In this document: positions 7,180 through 12,342 of the stretch, one piece after another
How positions within the stretch are numbered: the stretch's first letter is position 1
How the letters are laid out: each line of letters starts with the position of its first letter
From: Pseudomonadota bacterium
GTDB taxonomy: Bacteria; Pseudomonadota; Alphaproteobacteria; Rhizobiales; Xanthobacteraceae
Length of the DNA: 13,716 bases
Assembly: GCA_023417665.1 (NCBI GenBank)
Contig: JAEZFA010000226.1
Location: 1-13,716, forward strand
Direction of reading: 5' to 3'
The notes under the pieces: model-generated
Seen by the model: the letters and a program-made list of their open reading frames with translations, nothing else
Told to the model about the DNA's origin: nothing
Database searches by the model: none
Made by a program: the position numbers and the translations under genes

Positions 7180-7689
7180 ATGCAATCCATTCTTCGCGTT
7201 CTTCTTGCCGCGGTTCTTGTCTTCGCGGCGGCAGCGCCGGTTCCCGTGGCTGCGCAGCATCAGAACAAGTTGCCGCTGCCGCGCTTTGTCAGCCTGCGCG
7301 CCGACAAGGTGCATGTCCGCAACGGCCCGAGCCAGAACCATGAAATCCGCTGGACCTTCGCCCGCGCCGGGCTTCCGGTCGAGATCATCGCGGAGTTCGA
7401 GAACTGGCGGCGGATTCGTGATTCGGACGGCGCCAATGGCTGGGTGCATCAGGCCATGCTCTCCGGGCGGCGGACCGCGATCGTGCGCGCCAATGCCGCG
7501 GCGAAGACCATCCCGGTCTATGAGCGCCCGAACGGAGAGGGCCGCCTGATCGCGGAATTGCAGCCCGGCGTGGTCGCGAGTGTTCGCGCCTGCACCAAAA
7601 GCTGGTGCCGGATCTCCGGAGACCGTTTTGACGGCTACATCCTGCAGACGCTCCTGTGGGGCGTCTATCCGGACGAGGTCATCGAGTAG
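7180..7689 (+). CDS. Exported bacterial SH3-like domain protein
   Basis: The 169-residue product has a signal peptide at 1-25 (hydrophobic core LRVLLAAVLVFAAAA, likely cut after VAA), so it is probably periplasmic. Two SH3-like modules follow. The first, at about 37-95, contains VHVRNGPSQNHEIRWTFARA, a central ENWRRI and GWVHQAML. The second, at about 98-160, contains TIPVYERPNGEGRLIAELQP, KSWCRI and DGYILQTLLWG. Each ends with the W..I...G.(W/Y)(V/I) pattern of bacterial SH3-like folds. Cys138 and Cys143 could form a disulfide. Such proteins are common in Hyphomicrobiales and are thought to bind cell wall or protein partners, but no function is established. The ATG at 7180 is chosen over a TTG at 7117 because it begins the signal peptide; the TTG is inside the -35 box. 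No clear ribosome site. The gene is convergent with irr, with a 15-bp gap. Confidence 0.88.
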   Translation: MQSILRVLLAAVLVFAAAAPVPVAAQHQNKLPLPRFVSLRADKVHVRNGPSQNHEIRWTFARAGLPVEIIAEFENWRRIRDSDGANGWVHQAMLSGRRTAIVRANAAAKTIPVYERPNGEGRLIAELQPGVVASVRACTKSWCRISGDRFDGYILQTLLWGVYPDEVIE

Positions 7690-7704
7690 CGGTAGCGGGA
7701 AAGA

Positions 7705-8229
7705 TCAGGCCTGCGGCTTGCGGCGGAGCCGCACCACGACATCGACGCGCGCAACCTCGAAGCCTTCCGGCGGCGTCGGCATGCGATCGACCATGACTTC
7801 CGCTCCGGGGATGTCCAGAAGCTCGTTCTGGCCCTCGACGTAGAAGTGATGGTGATCGGAAGCGTTGGTGTCGAAATAGGTCTTGGATCCATCGACCGCG
7901 ACCTCGCGCAACAGGCTCACTTCCGTGAACTGATGCAGCGTGTTGTAGACCGTCGCGAGCGATACCGGAAAACGGGCGCGCAGCGCTTCCTCGTGGAGCG
8001 ACTCCGCGGTGATATGACGATCGCCCTTGGCGAACAGGAGCCAGCCCAGCGCCAGGCGCTGGCGCGTCGGACGAAGCCCGACTTCGCGCAGCATTTCGCG
8101 CACGTCGTGGAACGGGCAGCCCGTACGGCGGCCGGCGGGCTGCTCGACACGCAGGCGCTCGACCGGAAGGGTCATTTCGTCTTCTTCGAAGACCATACGC
8201 GGTTTCATCGGGTTGAGAATCTCGGCCAT
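7705..8229 (-). CDS. irr: Iron response regulator Irr (Fur family)
   Basis: Irr is the haem-responsive Fur-family regulator of iron and haem genes in Hyphomicrobiales. The 174-residue product has a winged-helix domain with GLRPTRQRLALGWLL at 51-65 and PVSLATVYNTLHQF at 88-101, then a dimerisation domain with the triple His HHH at 126-128. Near the N-terminus, TGCPFHDVREML contains Cys38-Pro39. In Bradyrhizobium Irr this Cys-Pro haem regulatory motif and the triple His both bind haem, leading to degradation of the protein; Rhizobium-type Irr lacks the Cys-Pro. Both are present here, so haem-triggered turnover is inferred. The start is uncertain. ATG 8229 is chosen; ATG 8208 and an ATG after GAAGAAG (opening MTLPVERL, 156 residues) are alternatives, the last with the best ribosome site. 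irr is divergent from fabA. Confidence 0.93.
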   Translation of the reverse strand: MAEILNPMKPRMVFEEDEMTLPVERLRVEQPAGRRTGCPFHDVREMLREVGLRPTRQRLALGWLLFAKGDRHITAESLHEEALRARFPVSLATVYNTLHQFTEVSLLREVAVDGSKTYFDTNASDHHHFYVEGQNELLDIPGAEVMVDRMPTPPEGFEVARVDVVVRLRRKPQA

Positions 8230-8319
8230 CGAAGCACTACCGTACAAAGGTAAAATAGGGTGAAACCAAGATGGCTTGCGCGGTGAAACGCCGTCCGCGC
8301 TGGCGATTGGTCATGCACT

Positions 8320-8348
8320 ATAATAGGTGTTCGCGCCTGGCGGCGCAA
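8320..8348 (-). promoter_or_regulatory. Candidate sigma-70 promoter of irr
   Basis: On the minus strand, TTGCGC (8348-8343) and TATTAT (8325-8320) are separated by exactly 17 bp. Transcription would begin near 8313, giving a leader of about 84 bases to ATG 8229. The spacer includes a short inverted repeat, GCGCC-TGGC-GGCGC (8333-8346). The same AT-rich core reads TATAAT on the plus strand (8319-8324), but no -35 accompanies it there. No Irr-type iron control element (TTTAGAA inverted repeat) was recognised in the spacer. Confidence 0.55.
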
Positions 8349-8460
8349 TAATTACAAAAAGCCATGGTTTATAAGGGGCTTCGCGCAGGCTTCCGTTGGC
8401 CGTTTGCCTTTGCTACGCAGATCAAGAGATAACACGGGCGGGAAAACGGACCGAGGGAAA

Positions 8461-8985
8461 ATGACCGAGCGGCGCTCAAGCTTTGCCTATGAGGATTTGC
8501 TCGCTTGCGGGCGCGGTGAAATGTTCGGCCCCGGCAACGCGCAATTGCCGCTGCCGCCCATGCTGATGTTCGACCGGATCACCGAGATTTCGGAAACCGG
8601 CGGCGAAAACGGCAAGGGCTTCATCCGCGCCGAGCTCGATGTGAAGCCGGACCTCTGGTTCTTTCAATGCCACTTCAAGGGCGACCCGGTGATGCCCGGC
8701 TGTCTCGGCCTCGATGGACTGTGGCAGCTGGTCGGGTTCTTTCTCGGCTGGGTCGGCGCGGAAGGCCGCGGCCGCGCGCTGGGCGTCGGCGAGGTGAAGC
8801 TCACCGGCCAGATTCTTCCGAGCGTGAAGAAACTCGTCTATGGCATCGAGTTCAAGCGCGTCATGCGCTCGAAGCTCGTTCTCGGCATTGCCGATGGCTG
8901 GCTCAAGGCGGACGGCGAGGTGGTCTATCGCGTAAGCGACCTCAAGGTCGGTCTGTTCAAGGATGCGGCGCCGGCCACGGCGTGA
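8461..8985 (+). CDS. fabA: 3-hydroxydecanoyl-ACP dehydratase/isomerase FabA
   Basis: FabA dehydrates 3-hydroxydecanoyl-ACP and isomerises the trans-2 product to cis-3-decenoyl-ACP, the entry step of anaerobic unsaturated fatty acid synthesis. The 174-residue product has the active-site block FFQCHFKGDPVMPGCLGLD, with catalytic His71 and Asp85 at the positions known from E. coli. The N-terminal LLACGRGEMFGPGNAQLPLP is also a strong family match, and the length is typical (about 170). The ATG at 8461 follows GAGGG with good spacing, so the upstream in-frame TTG at 8404 is not used. It heads a fabA-fabB-fabI operon, with 40 bp to fabB. TATAAG at 8370-8375 is a possible -10, but no good -35 was found. 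Confidence 0.97.
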   Translation: MTERRSSFAYEDLLACGRGEMFGPGNAQLPLPPMLMFDRITEISETGGENGKGFIRAELDVKPDLWFFQCHFKGDPVMPGCLGLDGLWQLVGFFLGWVGAEGRGRALGVGEVKLTGQILPSVKKLVYGIEFKRVMRSKLVLGIADGWLKADGEVVYRVSDLKVGLFKDAAPATA

Positions 8986-9025
8986 TTTCGAACCGGCCTT
9001 TGCGAAGCTAGAAAAGAGGTAGGAG

Positions 9026-10243
9026 ATGCGTCGGGTCGTCGTCACCGGGATGGGCATCGTTTCGTCCATCGGCAACAACACCCAGGAAGTGCTTGCTTCG
9101 CTGCGCGAAGCAAAGAGCGGCATTTCCTTTTCCGAAGATCAGTCGAAGCTCGGCTTTCGCAGCCAGGTCGCGGGCGCGCCGACACTCGATCCGGCCGCCA
9201 TCGTCGATCGCCGCGCCATGCGTTTTCACGGCGGCGGCACGGCATGGAATCACGTCGCCATGGACCAGGCGATTCTCGATGCCGGGCTCGAGGAAGGCGA
9301 CGTCTCCAATCCGAAGACCGGCATCATCATGGGCTCCGGCGGTCCTTCGACCCGCACCATCGTCGAAGCCGCGCAGACCGCAAGGGAAAAAGGCCCGAAG
9401 CGCGTCGGCCCCTTCGCAGTGCCGAAAGCCATGTCCTCGACCGCGAGCGCCACGCTTGCGACCTGGTTCAAGATCAAGGGCTTCAATTATTCGATCTCCT
9501 CGGCCTGCGCGACCTCGAACCACTGCATCGGCAATGCTTACGAACTGATTCAGAGCGGCAAGCAGGACACCATGTTCGCCGGCGGCTGCGAGGAACTCGA
9601 CTGGACCTTGTCGGTGCTGTTCGACGCGATGGGCGCGATGTCGTCGGGCTATAACGACAAGCCTGCGGTTGCCTCCCGCGCCTATGACAAGAACCGCGAC
9701 GGCTTCGTGATCGCCGGAGGTGCCGGCGTGCTGGTGCTCGAAGAACTTTCGAAGGCCAAGGCCCGCGGCGCAAAGATCTACGGCGAGATCGCAGGCTACG
9801 GCGCAACTTCGGATGGCCACGACATGGTGCAACCTTCCGGCGAGGGTGCTGCGCGCTGCATGAAGATGGCGATGGAAGGGCTGACGCTTCCGGTCGACTA
9901 CATCAACCCGCACGCCACCTCGACGCCGATCGGCGACCAGAAGGAAATCGAAGCGATCCGCGAAGTGTTCGGCAAGAACATTCCGTTGATTTCCGCGACC
10001 AAGTCGCTCACCGGCCATTCGCTCGGCGCGACCGGCGTGCAGGAAGCGATCTATTCGCTCCTGATGATGAACAACGGCTTCATCTGCGAAAGCGCGCATA
10101 TCGACGAGATCGATCCCGAGTTCGCGGATCTGCCGATCGTTCGCAAGCGGCAGGACAATGTGAATCTGAATTGCGTGCTGTCGAATTCCTTCGGTTTCGG
10201 CGGCACCAATGCGACCCTCGTTTTCAAGAAACTGGATGCGTAA
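9026..10243 (+). CDS. fabB: 3-oxoacyl-ACP synthase I FabB
   Basis: FabB condenses malonyl-ACP with acyl-ACP and is the synthase that elongates the cis-3-decenoyl-ACP made by FabA, committing carbon to unsaturated chains. The 405-residue product has the Cys-His-His triad: Cys161 in SSACATSNHC, His296 in INPHATSTP and His331 in LTGHSLGATG. The C-terminal NSFGFGGTNA (387-396) is the usual thiolase-fold closing loop. Length matches E. coli FabB (406), and the co-transcribed fabA supports FabB rather than FabF. The ATG at 9026 has an AGAGGT ribosome site at 9015-9020, plus an AGGAG directly abutting the ATG. Confidence 0.97.
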   Translation: MRRVVVTGMGIVSSIGNNTQEVLASLREAKSGISFSEDQSKLGFRSQVAGAPTLDPAAIVDRRAMRFHGGGTAWNHVAMDQAILDAGLEEGDVSNPKTGIIMGSGGPSTRTIVEAAQTAREKGPKRVGPFAVPKAMSSTASATLATWFKIKGFNYSISSACATSNHCIGNAYELIQSGKQDTMFAGGCEELDWTLSVLFDAMGAMSSGYNDKPAVASRAYDKNRDGFVIAGGAGVLVLEELSKAKARGAKIYGEIAGYGATSDGHDMVQPSGEGAARCMKMAMEGLTLPVDYINPHATSTPIGDQKEIEAIREVFGKNIPLISATKSLTGHSLGATGVQEAIYSLLMMNNGFICESAHIDEIDPEFADLPIVRKRQDNVNLNCVLSNSFGFGGTNATLVFKKLDA

Positions 10244-10252
10244 GAGCACTCA

Positions 10253-11071
10253 ATGCAGGGACTGATGCACGGCAAGCGCGGCGTCATCATGGGCGTCGCC
10301 AACGATCACTCCATCGCATGGGGCATCGCCCAGGCGCTGGCCAAGCACGGCGCCGAGATCGCCTTCACCTTTCAGGGTGAGGCGCTCGAGCGCCGCGTGC
10401 GGCCGCTTGCAGAATCGGTCGGCTCGAAGCTCGTGCTGCCTTGCGATGTCGAGGACGTGAGCACGGTGGATGCGGTGTTCGACGAACTGAAGAAGCAATG
10501 GGGCACCATCGACTTTTATGTCCACGCCATCGGCTTTTCGGACAAAAACGAATTGAAGGGCCGCTTCGCGGATACGTCGCGGGATAACTTCATCCGTACC
10601 ATGGTGATTTCGGCGTTCTCCTTTGCCGAAGGCGCGAAGCGCGCCGCGGAATTGATGCCGAACGGCGGCTCGATGATCACGCTGACCTATAACGGCGGCG
10701 ATCGCGCGATGCCGAACTACAACGTCATGGGGCTCGCGAAGGCCGCGCTGGAATCTTCGGTGCGCTATCTCGCGGTGGATTTCGGCCATCAGAAAATCCG
10801 CGTGAACGCGATTTCCGCGGGCCCGATCCGCACGCTTGCCGGCGCCGGCATCGGTGATGCGCGCGCGATGTTCGCGTTCCAGCAGCGTCATTCGCCGCTC
10901 GGCCGCGGGGTCACGCTCGACGAACTCGGTGGTGCCGGCCTCTATCTCCTGTCGGACCTCTCCGGCGGCGTCACCGGCGAAATCCATTTCGTCGATTCCG
11001 GCTACAACGTGATCGCCATGCCGAACCCGGAAGCGCTGCGGCGGGAAGCTTCGGGTAACGGCGCGGAGTAA
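10253..11071 (+). CDS. fabI: Enoyl-ACP reductase FabI
   Basis: FabI reduces trans-2-enoyl-ACP with NADH or NADPH, the last step of each elongation cycle. The 272-residue short-chain-dehydrogenase-like product begins LMHGKRGVIMGVANDHSIAWG, the divergent nucleotide loop typical of FabI. Catalytic residues are Tyr146, Tyr156 and Lys163 (YNVMGLAK), at the same positions as in E. coli. VNAISAGPIRTLAGAGI (184-200) is the substrate-loop motif. The HAIGF at 91-95 corresponds to the triclosan-contact segment of E. coli FabI and keeps the Gly. It follows fabB by 9 bp and so is in the same operon; its ribosome site is weak, which suggests coupling to fabB translation. Confidence 0.96.
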   Translation: MQGLMHGKRGVIMGVANDHSIAWGIAQALAKHGAEIAFTFQGEALERRVRPLAESVGSKLVLPCDVEDVSTVDAVFDELKKQWGTIDFYVHAIGFSDKNELKGRFADTSRDNFIRTMVISAFSFAEGAKRAAELMPNGGSMITLTYNGGDRAMPNYNVMGLAKAALESSVRYLAVDFGHQKIRVNAISAGPIRTLAGAGIGDARAMFAFQQRHSPLGRGVTLDELGGAGLYLLSDLSGGVTGEIHFVDSGYNVIAMPNPEALRREASGNGAE

Positions 11072-11099
11072 AAGCGCGCCCGGCCTTTGGCCCGCGCTT
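11070..11099 (-). terminator. Bulged hairpin terminator between fabI and the convergent regulator gene
   Basis: AAGCGCG...GGCC pairs with GGCC-CGCGCTT around a TTT loop, giving an 11-bp stem with a 3-base bulge. On the minus strand the stem is followed by TTTT, so it fits best as the regulator gene's terminator. On the plus strand there is no T-run, though the stem could still help end the fab transcript. Confidence 0.55.
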
Positions 11100-11113
11100 G
11101 CGGCTGCGACGTT

Positions 11114-11818
11114 TCAGACGTCGACCAGTTTTTCGATCCGTTCGCGCGCCTCGATGCAATAATAGCCTGCGTGCCGGCTCAGCACTTCGGCGCGCATCCA
11201 TTCGTTCACGATGCGGCTGACGTTCTCGCGCGCAATGCCGGCCATCGCCGCGAGATCGCTCTGGTCGAGTTTCTGGCGGATCAGGAGCCGCCCTTCGCCG
11301 ATCTCCTCGCCGAAGGTTTCGGCAAGGTCGAGCAGTGCATAGGCGACCCGGCCTTTCGGCGACAGGAAACTCCAGGCGGCTGCGATCTCGTTCATGTCGC
11401 GCACCCGCCGCGCGAGGAGCGCGGTGACGTGACGATAAAGTTCGGGATGCTTTTCGGCATAGGCGACGAAAGCGCCGCGGCTGATGAAGGACAGCTCGGT
11501 ATCGCGCACCGCATAGGCCGCCGTGGAGCGCGGCGCGGCATCGATCATCGAAAGTTCGCCGACGACCGCGCCGGGTCCGAGGATGTCGAGAATGCGCTCG
11601 CTGCCTTCGGCGGAAAGAATGCAGAGCTTCAACAGCCCGCTTTCGATCCGGTAACAGCCGTTGCCGTCGTCACCGGCGGAGAACAGCAATTCGTCCGCGG
11701 CAAGCTTCACGCGGCTCGCCATCGCGAAAAGCCCCGCCGACAACTCGTCGGGGAGCAGCGTGACGAACTGGTTGTTGCGGCGGAACTGCCCCCGGCGCTT
11801 CTCCATGAAGCGCAGCAT
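11114..11818 (-). CDS. Crp/Fnr-family transcriptional regulator
   Basis: The 234-residue product has an N-terminal cyclic-nucleotide-type beta-roll (about 18-125) with VGELSMIDAAPRSTA at 86-100, a dimer helix at about 126-150, and a C-terminal Crp-type helix-turn-helix at about 184-210. The recognition helix ARENVSRIVNEW keeps Arg197, Glu198 and Arg202, aligned with E. coli CRP Arg180, Glu181 and Arg185, so TGTGA half-site recognition is predicted. Arg97/Ser98 match CRP phosphate contacts Arg82/Ser83, but the C-helix cAMP contacts Thr127/Ser128 are Met142/Asn143, so the ligand may not be cAMP. There is no FNR-type N-terminal cysteine cluster. The start is ATG 11818 (or 11806, 230 residues). 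The frame runs upstream to ATG 11890, but that stretch encodes a terminator hairpin. The ribosome site is weak. It is convergent with fabI. Confidence 0.9.
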   Translation of the reverse strand: MLRFMEKRRGQFRRNNQFVTLLPDELSAGLFAMASRVKLAADELLFSAGDDGNGCYRIESGLLKLCILSAEGSERILDILGPGAVVGELSMIDAAPRSTAAYAVRDTELSFISRGAFVAYAEKHPELYRHVTALLARRVRDMNEIAAAWSFLSPKGRVAYALLDLAETFGEEIGEGRLLIRQKLDQSDLAAMAGIARENVSRIVNEWMRAEVLSRHAGYYCIEARERIEKLVDV

Positions 11819-11839
11819 AGCGCGAACTTTGTCCCGGCC

Positions 11840-11870
11840 AAAAGCAATCCGCCCGGCTTGCGCCGGGCGG
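11840..11870 (-). terminator. Rho-independent terminator after the small exported-protein gene
   Basis: On the minus strand CCGCCCGGC and GCCGGGCGG form a perfect 9-bp stem with a GCAA (GNRA) tetraloop, followed by ATTGCTTTT. It begins 31 bases after the stop codon of the small exported-protein gene and ends before the regulator's preferred start at 11818. It therefore uncouples the two genes and shows that the region is non-coding. Confidence 0.8.
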
Positions 11871-11901
11871 TTCTCAAGGAGGTCAGCCATGAGAGTTTCG
11901 C

Positions 11902-12132
11902 TTAGAGGCAGACGTAGGCCTTGCCGTACTTGGTCCACTTCACGAAGCAACCCGAGGGGCCATAGAAACCGTAGACATACGGGTTGTAGTAGTAGTGGCC
12001 GTGCCAGTGGTTCTTGTGCCAGTGCTTCTTGTGCTTCCAGCCGGCTTCTGCAGCGGTCGTGCCGACCGAAAGCGTGGCGATCGTGAGCGTCAGGGCGGCG
12101 GCGACACCGGTAAGGATTTTCTTCAGGGTCAT
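11902..12132 (-). CDS. Small exported His/Tyr-rich protein, unknown function
   Basis: The 76-residue product has a clear signal peptide, MTLKKILTGVAAALTLTIAT onward to a likely cut after AEA (about 30). This leaves a mature chain of about 46 residues. It starts with a basic, His-rich segment GWKHKKHWHKNHWHGH (five His in a dozen positions, with HxH pairs), then a Tyr-rich stretch YYYNPYVYGFYGP, then two cysteines, Cys66 and the penultimate Cys75, that could form a disulfide. The His cluster suggests metal or polyanion binding in the periplasm, but no family function is known to me. The ATG at 12132 follows GGAGAGA with good spacing; an in-frame ATG at 12144 overlaps that ribosome site and is less likely. 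A perfect CRP-like palindrome lies about 83 bp upstream and a strong terminator follows. Confidence 0.8.
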   Translation of the reverse strand: MTLKKILTGVAAALTLTIATLSVGTTAAEAGWKHKKHWHKNHWHGHYYYNPYVYGFYGPSGCFVKWTKYGKAYVCL

Positions 12133-12150
12133 TTCTCTCTCCATCAGGTC

Positions 12151-12167
12151 GGAGCGACATCCGCTCC
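12151..12167 (-). repeat. Inverted repeat in the leader of the small exported-protein gene
   Basis: GGAGCG and CGCTCC form a perfect 6-bp stem around a 5-base loop, 19 bases upstream of the ATG at 12132 and just before its ribosome site. It could be a leader hairpin that stabilises or gates translation; the sequence alone cannot say. Confidence 0.4.
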
Positions 12168-12207
12168 GTTCATGAGAAGGAAGGTAAGGCAGACCTTCGC
12201 GCCGTCA

Positions 12208-12223
12208 TGTGATGGCGGTCACA
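12208..12223. promoter_or_regulatory. Perfect CRP-consensus operator (TGTGA-N6-TCACA)
   Basis: The sequence TGTGATGGCGGTCACA matches both half-sites of the classical CRP consensus exactly. Its centre is about 83 bp upstream of the small exported-protein ATG at 12132, in a position that could activate or repress its promoter; no convincing -10 or -35 was identified there. It is separated from katA by that gene's terminator, so it most likely serves the small gene. The regulator encoded at 11114-11818, whose recognition helix matches CRP, is the natural candidate; another genomic CRP paralogue is possible. Confidence 0.7.
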
Positions 12224-12278
12224 GATCGACCGCTTGCGCGATCACAGGCGCGTGAATGAATGCTTGTTCAAGTCGTTG

Positions 12279-12317
12279 AAAAATAAAGAAAAAGGGCGAT
12301 CCGCGAGGATCGCCCTT
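12279..12317 (-). terminator. Strong rho-independent terminator of katA
   Basis: AAGGGCGATCC and GGATCGCCCTT make a perfect 11-bp stem with a four-base loop. On the minus strand it is followed by a T-rich tail (TTTCTTTATTTTTC), 25 bases after the katA stop. This is a textbook intrinsic terminator and ends the catalase transcript before the small gene's promoter region. Confidence 0.95.
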
Positions 12318-12342
12318 CGTGATTGTCGCGTTGTCTGAACGC

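Noticed and set aside
8319..8324. TATAAT as a plus-strand -10 for fabA
   Set aside because: No -35 lies at a suitable distance on the plus strand, whereas the same bases form a -10 with a 17-bp spaced -35 on the minus strand for irr.
9008..10249. A 413-codon minus-strand frame opposite fabB
   Set aside because: FabB is complete with its Cys-His-His triad and a ribosome site; the antisense frame is a shadow of its codon bias.
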